DNA from: Bryobacterales bacterium
GTDB taxonomy: Bacteria; Acidobacteriota; Terriglobia; Bryobacterales; Bryobacteraceae
Length of the DNA: 36,602 bases
Direction of reading: 5' to 3'
Assembly: GCA_030693045.1 (NCBI GenBank)
Contig: JAUYBU010000481.1
Span: forward strand, 1 to 36,602
Made by a program: the position numbers and the translations under genes. The first letter of the stretch is position 1. Every line of letters starts with the position of its first letter. A model generated the notes under the pieces. It did not search any database and was not told the DNA's origin. It saw only the letters and a program-made list of their open reading frames with translations. Positions 1 through 8,751 of this stretch are shown here, in pieces.

Positions 1-40
1 GACCGTTTGAAAGATTCCTTTAGAGATTTTTCAGGCGGTC
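1..40 (+). repeat. Imperfect palindrome / candidate RNA hairpin at window edge
   Basis: Positions 1-18 and 23-40 form inverted arms around the loop TTTA. Read as plus-strand RNA, 17 of 18 positions pair, four of them as G-U; only position 17 against 24 fails. On the minus strand those four pairs would be A-C mismatches, so the structure favours a plus-strand transcript. No T-run follows, so it is not an obvious intrinsic terminator. It lies about 65 bases beyond the premature end of the DUF362 gene. It may continue past the window edge. Confidence 0.45.
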
Positions 41-104
41 ATAGGACCCAGGCGGCATCGCGCGCGGGTTTGGGCTCTTCGCCTGTGACATCCAAAAAAT
101 GGGG

Positions 105-476
105 TCACGTTGTTGGCGCGTCGGGGTCCGCCGTGGACCAGGCGCTCTCGAGGATGCGAATGCGATGCGCGCCGGCTTTGGCGAGCAGATGCGCGGTTGC
201 GCCGATCACGGCCGGGTGGGTCCAGTGCGCCAGTTCCGCGGGCAGGTAGCCCAAGCGCGTGGTGGGCACGCCGGTCAGATTGACCTTCATGGCCACCGTT
301 TTGCCCTTGACCAAACTTGCCATCCCGCCCAACTGGTCGAACATCTTTTCGAGCGCGGGCGTCAATTCCGGGCCGTAGGAACGGCACCGGGCCACCGAGA
401 CTTTGGCGCCGGCCGCCGCGCGCGCGGGAAGCGGCAGGAGCGCGGCGGCCGCGCCCAGGAAGCCTCTCCGATTCAT
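105..476 (-). pseudogene. DUF362 domain protein, 3'-truncated
   Basis: The 123-residue product starts with a Tat-like leader (MNRRGFLGAAAALLPLPARA) and runs into a typical DUF362 N-terminus: VKGKTVAMKVNLTG near residues 60-73, then a segment ending ILESAWSTADP. DUF362 proteins are normally about three times longer, and the expected continuation is missing: the frame ends in TGA at 105-107. None of the three frames from there to the window edge looks like the rest of the family. Its ATG overlaps the TGA of the preceding gene by four bases (ATGA, 473-476), so it was the last gene of a translationally coupled unit. I infer a truncated remnant. A frameshift is less likely because no frame resumes the family sequence. 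Confidence 0.6.
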
Positions 477-1699
477 TTCGCCCCTTCCAACTCCAGGGCG
501 GCGTACAGAGCGAACGGCGGCAAATGGAACTCGACGCCGCGCGCGACCGAGACCGGTTTGAGCGGCGCGGGATCGGCGGCCAAAGTGTGGAAACGCGCCT
601 GAGCGTAAACTTTCGAGACCGCCACCGAGATCTGGTTTGCGGACTCGCGGCGCGCGAAGTTCACCAATTGAATAACCGCGCCGGGCTCGCGTTCGGCGCA
701 GTTCACAAAGACCGAGCCGGCATTGAAGATGCGCACGGGATCGTAGCGCCGGCTCATCAGAATGTGCGCGTCGCCGGCGAGCACAAACGGGTCGTCCCAC
801 TCTTTTGTGGGCGCTGCGACGCGGCCCTGGCCCAAAGCGCGCACGTCGTAGCCGTCGATGGGGCTTGACGCCGGCGTACCCGCAAACTTCCCCGCCAGGG
901 CCGCGGGAACGATGAGGGTGCCGCCGCCCTTGGCGAACCCGGCCAGTTTCTCGAACACCGGGGCGGGCGGCGCCTCTTTGTCCACGTACAGCGCCGCGCG
1001 GAGGCCCGAAAAAACGAACTGCGCCGCGCGCGCCTTGTCCACCACCCGGTAGAGCAGGTTGCGCCGCGCCGCCAGGTTCAAGAATTCGGTGGCCAGAAAC
1101 TCGTTGTCGCCCGCAAAGTCGGAGATCACGGCCAGCGAGCCCATGGGCGTCCAGTCCCGCCACGCCTTGCGCGTTTCAAAGAAAGCGAGCGCGGCGGCGA
1201 CTTTGCGCCAGCCCTCGATGGCGGAGGCCTCGCCGCGCCCGAGCGCCGCCGCGGTGGCGTCGTCGAGTGAAACGATCCAACGCCCGCCCGCCACCGCCAC
1301 GTCCGCCGCCGCCAGTTGAAACCGGTCGGGCGTGAGCGTGCCGGCATCCTTGGGGGGATCGAACGCCACCCACACCGGCTTCGGCGAACGGGCTCGGGCC
1401 AGCTTGACGGCCCAACCGTTGGAGTCGATCCAGGGCGCTCCCGTGGGGCCGGCTTCGGCGTCGTCGCGACGCCGAGTCTGGCTGATGCGCATGCCGGGCC
1501 AGGCCCCGTCGATCACCGCGACATCGTCGGGCGGCGTGTCGAGGACCGCGATGCCGAGTTTCGCCGCCGGCTCGCGCAGCAGGCCGGCGCGCTGGCCCGC
1601 GATGAGGCAGTTGACCGGCGTGTCCTTCAGAAGTCCCAGCCCCGACGGGCTGTCCCACCCGGCGGGCCAGCGCATCGGAACGCGATCCTCCACCGCCAT
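473..1699 (-). CDS. Hypothetical protein, middle gene of uxuA-like/DUF362 unit
   Basis: The 408-residue product has no signal peptide, no membrane segment and no motif I can assign with confidence. It is rich in alternating strand/helix text such as GSLAVISDFAGDNEFLATEF (about 190-210) and a segment around 260-285 reading FAKGGGTLIVPAALAGKF. These resemble the glutamine-amidotransferase-like (beta-galactosidase trimerisation) folds found in carbohydrate-active proteins, but this is only a suggestion. The start is well supported: AGGAAGGA lies five bases before the ATG. Only one base separates it from the TGA of the upstream mannonate-dehydratase-like gene, and it overlaps the DUF362 start by four bases, so all three are one operon. 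A role in sugar-acid or glycan metabolism is inferred from the neighbour only. Confidence 0.75.
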   Translation of the reverse strand: MAVEDRVPMRWPAGWDSPSGLGLLKDTPVNCLIAGQRAGLLREPAAKLGIAVLDTPPDDVAVIDGAWPGMRISQTRRRDDAEAGPTGAPWIDSNGWAVKLARARSPKPVWVAFDPPKDAGTLTPDRFQLAAADVAVAGGRWIVSLDDATAAALGRGEASAIEGWRKVAAALAFFETRKAWRDWTPMGSLAVISDFAGDNEFLATEFLNLAARRNLLYRVVDKARAAQFVFSGLRAALYVDKEAPPAPVFEKLAGFAKGGGTLIVPAALAGKFAGTPASSPIDGYDVRALGQGRVAAPTKEWDDPFVLAGDAHILMSRRYDPVRIFNAGSVFVNCAEREPGAVIQLVNFARRESANQISVAVSKVYAQARFHTLAADPAPLKPVSVARGVEFHLPPFALYAALELEGAK

Positions 1700-1700
1700 C

Positions 1701-2792
1701 TCATCCTTCCTGGTTGACGATTTGGATCAGCGCGCGAATGTGGCCGAAGGCGAAGGCGAAGGCCTGACGTCCGCCCTCGTCGCCTTCGATGCGCGGCACG
1801 TGGTCGGGCATGAGCATGCCGTCGTAGCCGACCTCTTTGTAGACCCGCATGCACTGAAGCATGTTGATGTCGCCGTCATCGGGAAACGTTTCCTGGAAGT
1901 TGAGAAACCGCCCGCGGATGTTCCGGAAATGCACGTTGAAGATCTTGTTGCGCGTGCCGAAGTAGCGGATGACGCCGGCGATCTCCTTGGCCGGATCGTT
2001 CAACATTTCGGTGACCGTGCCCTGGCAGAAGTTGAGCCCGTGATAGGGGTTTTCCTTGATGCTGATGAAGCGCTTCAAGCCCTCGACGCTGCCCAGCACC
2101 CGCTCGACCCCGCGGAAACCTTTGCCGGGCGGCATGCCCGGATCGTGCGGATGGCAGGCTATCTTCACTTTGGTCTCGGCGGCCACCGGCACGACGCGCT
2201 CCAGGAAGTAGGTGATGCGTTCCCAGGCGGCGTCGGCGGTCACCCGGCCTGCCTCGGTCAGCGGCGGATCCTGTTTCGCCTTGTCGTAGACGAAGGTGGA
2301 ATAGCGCGAGGGGCCGCGCCCCGGCGTGGACTCGCTGCGCACCACGCCCAGGATGCTCATGTTGTACTTGACGGCCGGAATGCCGGCGCGCGCAACATTG
2401 CGCAGCATCTGGCAGATGTTGTCGATCTCGCGGTCGCGCTCGGGGCTCTTGCCGAGCATGATGTTGGGGTTTTCCGAACGCGTGATATAGGCCGAACTCA
2501 ACGGCAGCGGAACCATGTCCAGCCGCAGGCCGTGCGATTCGACGCGTTCGCGGAGTTTCGTCAGTCCTTCCACCGACCAGGCGGCGTCCATCTTCGCCGA
2601 TGGCAGGTTCGAGCAAATGTGGTCGACGCCCAGCGCGGCCATTATCTTCAGTACGGCGTCGGCGGTGGAATGTTGCGTGCCAAGTTTCAGGTTCGCCTTC
2701 CGCTTGGGCGGCGAGGCGGAGGAGGAAACGGAGGGGGTACCGGCGGCCAGCGCAGTGGCGGCCGCCCGTTCGATGAAATCGCGGCGGTGCAT
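1701..2792 (-). CDS. Mannonate dehydratase-like (UxuA family) TIM-barrel protein with leader
   Basis: The 363-residue product resembles UxuA, which dehydrates D-mannonate to 2-keto-3-deoxygluconate in hexuronate breakdown. Family signatures are visible: CHPHDPGMP (213-221), NFCQGTV (254-260), NVHFRNI (286-292), [11 protein letters not shown] (301-311) and MPDHVPR (328-334). Together these supply the His, Cys, His and Asp/His metal ligands expected of the family. The start at 2792 is chosen because the protein then begins [18 protein letters not shown], a Tat-like leader; the longer frame back to 2861 adds 23 unlikely residues. An exported or leader-bearing UxuA homologue is atypical, since E. 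coli UxuA is cytoplasmic, so the substrate may not be mannonate. It is the first gene of a three-gene operon. Confidence 0.82.
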   Translation of the reverse strand: MHRRDFIERAAATALAAGTPSVSSSASPPKRKANLKLGTQHSTADAVLKIMAALGVDHICSNLPSAKMDAAWSVEGLTKLRERVESHGLRLDMVPLPLSSAYITRSENPNIMLGKSPERDREIDNICQMLRNVARAGIPAVKYNMSILGVVRSESTPGRGPSRYSTFVYDKAKQDPPLTEAGRVTADAAWERITYFLERVVPVAAETKVKIACHPHDPGMPPGKGFRGVERVLGSVEGLKRFISIKENPYHGLNFCQGTVTEMLNDPAKEIAGVIRYFGTRNKIFNVHFRNIRGRFLNFQETFPDDGDINMLQCMRVYKEVGYDGMLMPDHVPRIEGDEGGRQAFAFAFGHIRALIQIVNQEG

Positions 2793-3184
2793 AGTCACCG
2801 AGCTTTTCACGGCCGGCCCGCCCGCGTCAAGCGCCTGTTTCGGGAACCACCGGCCGGCCATGCGCCTTGGAGCTTCCGCAACGCGAAGACCCGGGGTCGC
2901 GCGAGCGCCGCGGGCGGTGGGGTGGGCATCGTTTTAGCCAGGGCCAAAAGCTGGAATTTGTACACTTGGCGGGTGCTTGGTGTCGGTGAGGCGGCCTTCA
3001 GGCCGGGGGCCCCGGCTTCAGCCCGGCGCACGGGTTCCCAGGTCGAGAGCAGTCAGCCGCCTGGCGACCGGGAGATGTTGTCATGGACGGAATTATCAGG
3101 ACCAGTTTTCGCTGAATTTCGCGTTACCACATGTGCGACGCTGCCGGATGAATCGACATCTGGGGGCGCCAAGGAGATGGCAAT
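2793..3184. other. Intergenic stretch with GC-rich inverted repeat
   Basis: This stretch of about 390 bases lies between the divergent uxuA-like gene and a plus-strand signal-peptide ORF, and I see no credible gene in it. At 2994-3025 there is a compact GC-rich palindromic cluster: GGCCTTCAGGCC, then a near-palindrome centred on GGGGGCCCC, then CCGGCTTCAGCCCGG. The two outer blocks each form a short stem with a four-base TTCA loop, which suggests a REP-like element or a transcript-end structure. No strong -35/-10 pair for either flanking gene could be fixed. Confidence 0.4.
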
Positions 3185-3355
3185 ATGAAACTACGAAGCG
3201 CTTTGATCGGATGCCTGCTGCTGCCGGCCATGGCGGCGTTGGCCCAGGACATTGAAATCCAGGCCGAGCTGATGAATGGGTCATCCGGCTTCCGGGTGCG
3301 CGACTTTACCGCGTCACTACCGCGCGGATGGCCAGGTTGCCGTCGAAGCCGGTGA
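3185..3355 (+). pseudogene. Signal-peptide ORF, probable 5' remnant of a secreted-protein gene
   Basis: This 56-residue reading frame starts at an ATG with a good AAGGAG nine bases upstream. It begins with a convincing signal peptide, MKLRSALIGCLLLPAMAALA, cleaved before QDIEIQ. After about 20 further residues it runs into the 3' end of the large convergent gene, overlaps it by 50 bases and stops at TGA (3353-3355) after a low-quality Arg-rich tail. The combination of a good ribosome site, a good leader and almost no mature protein points to the surviving front end of a gene cut off by a rearrangement near position 3300. A genuine very short secreted peptide cannot be excluded. Confidence 0.5.
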
Positions 3356-6300
3356 AGCGTGAGATCGGTTCCATCCGGCCCGAGTTGGCGCTGCCGAAGC
3401 TTCTCGATTGCGAGAGGCTATTGGTGTCCAGCGCCGCCGGCGTCTGTCGGGCCTCCTGGGACACGGTGAAGCCCACCACAATGTCGGTTCCCGCCGGAAC
3501 AGTCTGCTCCGGCACGTCAACCTCCAGCCACTGCCCCAGCTTCTGCACCAGCACTTCCTTCGCCGGCCGCACACTGGTCGCGGTGAGTTCGGCGTCGGAG
3601 GCGATCAAGCCCACCACCACTCCCACCGTGCTGCCCGGCCGGACACCATCGTCGGCATCGGGCAGCCAGATGCGCACCCGCTTGAGCCTCACTGGGTAAG
3701 AAGTGGGAGTCAGCCGGTTGACGAACAAAACGTCGCCGGCGCCGGAGGCGTAGCCCACGTTTCGTTCAAATATCCCGTCGTCCACCTTCAGTTCGAGATC
3801 CTGCGCGCCGCTGGCGGCGACGCCCGTGCCGGCCAGCGGCACGGTGAGCGAGGGTTGGTTGGCGGCGTTGCTGCGAATGGTCAGGGTGCCGCTTTCGGCA
3901 GCCGCCGCCAGCGGAGCAAAGCGCACCGTCACCGTCTGCGAGGCGCCCGCCGCCAACGTCAGGACCACCGCCGCCGGGACGGTCGAAAACCGGGCATTGC
4001 TGACCGTCGCGCCGGTTACATTCAGCGTCGCGCTGCCGGTGTTGCGCAGCGTGAGCGTCAGGTCCTTGGCAACGCCCACGCCCACCGAGCCGAAATCCAG
4101 CGAAGTGGGATTGACCTCGATGCGCGCCTCGGCCGCCGGGAGCGGGGTGACCACGGCCGCGACTCCGGAGCCGCGCAACGCGACCGTTACTTCCGGGTTG
4201 GCGCGGTCGTTGCTCACTAGGCGCAGGGTGGCGCTTTGGGCTCCGGCCTGGGTGGGGGCGAAGGCCACCGTGATCTCCCGCTCGGCGCCCGCCGGCACGC
4301 TGAGCGTGGCCGGGCGGAAGCTGAACAGGGCGTTGTTCACCGCGATGGTAGTCACCTGCAGCGGAGCGGTGCCGCGGTTGCGCACGCTCAGGCTCAGCTC
4401 TTTGCGCTGGCTCAGGGCGACCTCGCCAAAGTCCAGGCTGCGGAGCGAGAGATCGATGGCCGGCTGCGGCGCCAGAACGCCCACGCCGCGCAGCGGAACC
4501 GAAAGTTCCCCGACGGTGAGCCTACCGGTTACCACGCCCGCCGAGGCGGGCGTGAATTTGACGTTGACCGTCGCGGTGGCTCCGGCGGCCAGCGAGGCCA
4601 CCACCGCCGGGGCCACGGTGAAGGCCGCCGGCGTGGCGCTGAGTTTCACCTCGCCCAGCGCGCCGGTTCCCGCATTGCGCAATTCCAAGGGCAGGGTCAG
4701 GGTCCCGCCCACGTTGAGGGAACCGAAGTCGACATTGTCGTCGCTCAATGTGAGCAGCGGCTGCTGCGCTTCGGCGCCGCCGCCTTCCAGCGCCACCACC
4801 ACCACCGGCCGGCTAACGGAATCGGTCTCGATCTCCAACTGACTGGAGGCGAAGCCGCTCTGCCGCGGCGCGAAGCGCACTGCGACGCGCGCCACGCCGC
4901 CCGCGGGAACGGTGAACGGCAGCGGCGCGGCATTGACCTGGAAGTCCTCGCTGGCCAAGCGCAGCGCAGTTACTTTGACCGCGCCCGAGCCGGTGGTGCG
5001 CAGTTCGAGGGCCTCCTCGCGCGCCGCCCCCGGCGCCACCGTGCCGAAGGCGATCTTGTCCCGCCCGGCCTCCAGCACCGGATCGGCCGCGATTTCGATG
5101 GGCCCCACCCGCGCTTCGCCGGTGCGAACGCCGCCCGAGGCCTGCACCCGCAACCAGACTCGCGTGCCGCCGTTGAGCCGCCCGGTGTCCAGGGTGAACC
5201 GCGGGGTCTCGATGTCGAAAGCCAGCGGCTGCCAGGTGACCCCGTCGTCGGCCGAGTAGGAGAGTTTATATCCCAGCTTGCCCCCGGCCGGGTCCGTGGC
5301 GGTCCACGAGACGGTCCGCTGTCCGCTCCATTTCTCCCCGGCCTGCGGGGAGACGAAGTTCACCGCGGGCGGCGAGGCGGAGATCGGCAGGTTCGCCAGT
5401 GTGCGTCCGGCGGCGGTCAGGTCCAGGCGCGTGGCTCCGCTCGGAAGGGGGAGCTTCACTTCGAAGAAATTCTCTTCCAACTGGTCTCCGGTTTCGAAGT
5501 TGGTGAAGGAGAGCGCAAAGCAGTGCCGCGCCAGCTCGCCGCCGGCGCCGGTGAAGACCAGACAGTGGGTGCCCCGTGGATCCGACTCGTCGCCGGGCAG
5601 GGTGGAAGTCAGGGTGTAGCCGCGCTGCAGCGTGCCCGCGCTGGCGTCGCGGCGGGCCGAGCCGGCGATGAACAGATACTCGGCCGCGGCGGCCGCGCGC
5701 GTGGGGATCGAGTTCTTTGGCAGGGCGATAAAGCCCTTGGCCGCGCGCCAGTTCTGCAACTGGTTGAAGACCTGGTTGAAGTCGAAGGGCGAAACCCAGA
5801 TCTGGCTGGTGGGAGTGCAATAGGTCATCAGATCGAAGCGCGTGGAGGGGATCACGGTGTGGGTCTGATGGTCCCAGCCCAACCCGTTGATGGTCCCGTT
5901 GCGATAGATCCAGTTGGTGTTGGGATCGGCGGCTTTGGAGGAACAGCCGTCGTCGGTGTTGGTGTGGCGCAGTCCGAGGTTGTGGCCCAACTCGTGCGCG
6001 AAATAGTAGCTGCGGCGCGGCAGAGAAGCCGGGTAATCCATGACAAAGGCCACTCGGCCCTTACCGCCGCTGCCGCCGTGTACCGGGTCGGATTCGCCGG
6101 TGGGAAGGTTCTCGGTGATGGGGATGAGCGCGACCAGCATGTCCGGCACGTCGCCGCCGGCTTCCTCCAGGTCCCAGTACTGCCGCCGCAGCCACATGCG
6201 GAAGGCCGAGAGCTTGACGGCCCGGCGGGTGGCGTCGGCGGCGGCCAGGTCTTGCGGGTAAACCACGCTGTCCGGCGAACCCGGAATCAACTGGAATCCC

Positions 6301-7910
6301 TGGGGCTGGAACGGCAGCAGGAGTTCCACGTACTGCCCGGCTTCACCGCCAAACCCGCTGTACGGGCAGTTCGTGTCGCTGCCCAGGCAGACCTTCAGAT
6401 AGCGCACGCGCAACGGGCTGTCGGGCCCGGCTGCGGGTTGCAGAGTGGTGCGGTATTCCTTGGGATTGTCTTTGAACTCGACCGTATCCTTGTTGCCGGG
6501 CTCCAATTCCAGCTTGACTTCGTAGCGGACCGAAACCGGGGTGTTCCCCGAGCCGAGACAGGACGATGGGATGGGGAAGTTCAGCGAGTGAGTGGCGTCG
6601 CCGCGGCCGATAGTCAGGTGCGCGGTGACCGATCCACGCGGCGATGCGGTGCAGGAGGCACTGCCGGCGGTGACCTGCAGCGTGCCGGTGATCCCCGTGG
6701 CGAGAGTGTTAGTGCGCCCCTTCTGTTGCACGAAGGCGCGCACCACGGTGGGGCGGCCAAGAATGAGCGGGACCTCGCCCGGCGCGGCCACCTGCACCGC
6801 CTGCACGGCTTCGATGGAGAAGACCGTAATCTCCGGCGGCGGATCGACGGTGAACTTCACCGCGGCCGATTCGAAAATGGCGGTGTCGGAAGAATCCAGC
6901 AAAACGGCGCGCAGGTACAGTTCTTTGGCTTCCTTGGGGACGACAAACTTCGGGACCGCCAACTGCTTTGTGGAGTTGGCCGGATCGGTGCGGCTGACGG
7001 GAGCGGGAGGCGAAGCGGCGATGGCCGATCCACCCTGCGCCGCGGGATAGACACCCAGCACCAGCTGGGCGTCGGCCTGAGTTTGCAGCACGTATTGAAC
7101 ACGAGCCTCCATGGCGGTCTCCTCGCCCGCCGCCAGCGGCTTCAGGGGATCCGGCTGCACCGAACCGGCGGCGATCTGCACGGCATCTTGCGCCGCCCGA
7201 GTGGGGAATGACGTGGAGGTACTGGCCAGCCGAGTGGTTCCCGAGACCAGGCCCACGCTGGCGTTCACCGAGTTGGCCCCGGTGGGGACCGCGAACTTTT
7301 CGACGGTGAGTTCCTTGGTGCCGGTGCCGCGCGTGATCGCGGCGCGGGCGGTGCGAGTGGTGGCGCCGGCGGCGCTCACGTCAACGACAATCTCTCCCGA
7401 CTCCTTGGTCTGCAGGTTGTAGCTGGTCACCACCTTGACATCGGCTTCCAGCCCGGCCTGGAGCGGCTGAGTGGCGGGCGGAGTCTGGCTGACGATGCGG
7501 ATAGAGTCGTCGACTCCGGGAAGAACGGTCCAGGCGATCTCCATCTTGCGCGGGCTGTCGACCGCTCCGTCGGCGGTGACGGTGATGGTGCCGGTGTAGT
7601 TGCCCGGCTCGACCCCGGCCGGATCGATGACATAGACGAGCTTTGCCTGGGGGCGCTGACCGCCCACTCCGTAGGGCTCCAGCGTGCCGGCCGGGGGTTC
7701 TGGCTCAACAATTCGTAACCACGAGCCGCCGCTGGCGGTGGCGGCCTCGGCACGCCAGGACATGGTGCGGCCGCCGGAGTTCCGGATGTAGAACTGCTCC
7801 TGGGTCGCGGGCGCGTTGCTGCGACGGGTTATCTTCACCGGGCCGTCCCATCCGGGGATGGGTTCCAAGCGGGGGCGGGCGACGAACTTGTGTTTGGTAC
7901 TGTGTACCAC
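3306..7910 (-). CDS. Large metzincin-type metalloprotease with choice-of-anchor-D/ASH repeats (main part of an interrupted gene)
   Basis: This is a 1534-residue open frame from a GTG. Near the start is a BACON-like or Ig-like beta domain (about 35-130), then further beta-rich modules. A zinc protease core follows with HELGHNLGLRH at 639-649, the HExxHxxGxxH motif of metzincins, and a Met-turn-like DLMTYC with Met near 695. The last third carries four choice-of-anchor-D (ASH/Hydin-like) repeats, marked by FGTVAPG, FGSLNVGG, FGEVALSQ and FGSVGVGV, each followed by a run like LRNTGSATL. There is no signal peptide and no good ribosome site at the GTG. The frame stays open upstream for 54 more sensible codons until a single TAA (8073-8075), beyond which the same frame continues as a signal-peptide protein. 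I read it as the C-terminal part of one secreted protein split by that stop. The likely role is extracellular or surface proteolysis. Confidence 0.85.
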   Translation of the reverse strand: MVHSTKHKFVARPRLEPIPGWDGPVKITRRSNAPATQEQFYIRNSGGRTMSWRAEAATASGGSWLRIVEPEPPAGTLEPYGVGGQRPQAKLVYVIDPAGVEPGNYTGTITVTADGAVDSPRKMEIAWTVLPGVDDSIRIVSQTPPATQPLQAGLEADVKVVTSYNLQTKESGEIVVDVSAAGATTRTARAAITRGTGTKELTVEKFAVPTGANSVNASVGLVSGTTRLASTSTSFPTRAAQDAVQIAAGSVQPDPLKPLAAGEETAMEARVQYVLQTQADAQLVLGVYPAAQGGSAIAASPPAPVSRTDPANSTKQLAVPKFVVPKEAKELYLRAVLLDSSDTAIFESAAVKFTVDPPPEITVFSIEAVQAVQVAAPGEVPLILGRPTVVRAFVQQKGRTNTLATGITGTLQVTAGSASCTASPRGSVTAHLTIGRGDATHSLNFPIPSSCLGSGNTPVSVRYEVKLELEPGNKDTVEFKDNPKEYRTTLQPAAGPDSPLRVRYLKVCLGSDTNCPYSGFGGEAGQYVELLLPFQPQGFQLIPGSPDSVVYPQDLAAADATRRAVKLSAFRMWLRRQYWDLEEAGGDVPDMLVALIPITENLPTGESDPVHGGSGGKGRVAFVMDYPASLPRRSYYFAHELGHNLGLRHTNTDDGCSSKAADPNTNWIYRNGTINGLGWDHQTHTVIPSTRFDLMTYCTPTSQIWVSPFDFNQVFNQLQNWRAAKGFIALPKNSIPTRAAAAAEYLFIAGSARRDASAGTLQRGYTLTSTLPGDESDPRGTHCLVFTGAGGELARHCFALSFTNFETGDQLEENFFEVKLPLPSGATRLDLTAAGRTLANLPISASPPAVNFVSPQAGEKWSGQRTVSWTATDPAGGKLGYKLSYSADDGVTWQPLAFDIETPRFTLDTGRLNGGTRVWLRVQASGGVRTGEARVGPIEIAADPVLEAGRDKIAFGTVAPGAAREEALELRTTGSGAVKVTALRLASEDFQVNAAPLPFTVPAGGVARVAVRFAPRQSGFASSQLEIETDSVSRPVVVVALEGGGAEAQQPLLTLSDDNVDFGSLNVGGTLTLPLELRNAGTGALGEVKLSATPAAFTVAPAVVASLAAGATATVNVKFTPASAGVVTGRLTVGELSVPLRGVGVLAPQPAIDLSLRSLDFGEVALSQRKELSLSVRNRGTAPLQVTTIAVNNALFSFRPATLSVPAGAEREITVAFAPTQAGAQSATLRLVSNDRANPEVTVALRGSGVAAVVTPLPAAEARIEVNPTSLDFGSVGVGVAKDLTLTLRNTGSATLNVTGATVSNARFSTVPAAVVLTLAAGASQTVTVRFAPLAAAAESGTLTIRSNAANQPSLTVPLAGTGVAASGAQDLELKVDDGIFERNVGYASGAGDVLFVNRLTPTSYPVRLKRVRIWLPDADDGVRPGSTVGVVVGLIASDAELTATSVRPAKEVLVQKLGQWLEVDVPEQTVPAGTDIVVGFTVSQEARQTPAALDTNSLSQSRSFGSANSGRMEPISRFTGFDGNLAIRAVVTR

Positions 7911-8072
7911 GCGGACTTGGATATGCTCGCCTCCGTATCCCCAGCCCTGATATGTGCCACGCGAATCGGACGGGGTGAGAGAGAAGGCGAGAGTGTTGCT
8001 CTGGCGGGTGTCGAAGCCGACCAGATCAATGTCGCTGAGTTGCCGAGTGCCCTCGATGAGGAACCCGGAGAG

Positions 8073-8612
8073 TTAGCATTCGCCGCGCGCCTCCAGGACA
8101 TCGCCCAGTCCGTTGGGTTTGGGGATGGACTTGAACTCGTTCACCAGGCCCTGTTTCGGGCATTTCTCCTCGGGCTCAACCATGGCGGATTGGGCAAGAG
8201 CGCTGAGGTATAGGAAGTGCGTTGGTGCAAAGGCGGTGTCGAGCCGTGCGGCGACCTTGCCTTGGGCGACATTGCGGTCGCCGGTGGGAACCAGCGGCAG
8301 CGCGAACCGGCCTTCCTTATCCAGTTTTACGGAAACCGGCTTGTTGAAGGTGTGGGACGAGAGCTGCGCGGGCCCGATCTGCCCCCAGTCGCACTTCAGC
8401 TTGTCCATGCCCAGACTGAAGGACTCCGCCGGAACCGTCTGGCGGCTGGTGACCGCGGGTTCCCGCGCGCATCTGCGGCTGTAGCTGACTTCGAACTCCT
8501 GCCCGATCGGAGTTCCGTCGTAGATGAGAGGAGACCGCTGAGCGCTTGCGGCGGCGGAGACGGAAAGAACCAAGAGGCCGAGCCGGGCCCAACGAGGAGG
8601 ACGCTTGGACAT
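8073..8612 (-). CDS. Secreted N-terminal part of the interrupted metalloprotease gene
   Basis: This 179-residue frame has a clear signal peptide (MSKRPPRWARLGLLVLSVSA, cleaved near AAASAQ) followed by a Cys-containing beta-rich segment with no family I recognise. It ends RGEC at a TAA in exactly the same frame as the metalloprotease ORF downstream. The 54 codons between the TAA and the next GTG contain no ATG, GTG or TTG and translate to plausible protein (for example DLVGFDTRQSNTLAF and GTYQGWGYGGEHIQVRV). The simplest reading is one gene, 8612 to 3306, of about 1,769 codons with one nonsense codon. Alternatives are a sequencing error, programmed readthrough, or a separate small secreted protein. 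A TATAAT sits 24-29 bases upstream of its ATG on the minus strand. Confidence 0.72.
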   Translation of the reverse strand: MSKRPPRWARLGLLVLSVSAAASAQRSPLIYDGTPIGQEFEVSYSRRCAREPAVTSRQTVPAESFSLGMDKLKCDWGQIGPAQLSSHTFNKPVSVKLDKEGRFALPLVPTGDRNVAQGKVAARLDTAFAPTHFLYLSALAQSAMVEPEEKCPKQGLVNEFKSIPKPNGLGDVLEARGEC

Positions 8613-8635
8613 GCTTCTGACTTTCAGCAGGAGCC

Positions 8636-8664
8636 ATTATACCCCCGCAAACGGTCAACGCTAA
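8636..8664 (-). promoter_or_regulatory. Candidate promoter for the metalloprotease gene
   Basis: On the minus strand a perfect TATAAT occupies 8641 to 8636. A weak TTAGCG lies 17 bases upstream (8664-8659). A better-looking TTGACC (8658-8653) is only 11 bases away, too close for sigma-70. The start codon at 8612 would then have a leader of under 20 bases. Confidence 0.45.
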
Positions 8665-8705
8665 GAGTGAGACGGTCGCCGCGTTGCCGCTTGCGTTGCG
8701 CGGCG

Positions 8706-8736
8706 TTGGGAAGCGTTCTTCGTTTGCGAGTATACT
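8706..8736 (+). promoter_or_regulatory. Weak candidate promoter for the sulfatase gene
   Basis: TATACT at 8731-8736 is a good -10 match, 15 bases before the ATG at 8752. The only -35-like sequence is TTGGGA at 8706-8711, with a long 19-base spacer. Support is limited to the -10 match and its position in a 140-base divergent intergenic region. Confidence 0.3.
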
Positions 8737-8751
8737 TCGGGTTTGAGCAAT

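Noticed and set aside
4236-7211. 991-residue open frame on the plus strand
   Set aside because: It is antisense to the metalloprotease/ASH gene. Its translation is Arg/Gly/His-rich without domains, as expected for high-GC shadow frames.
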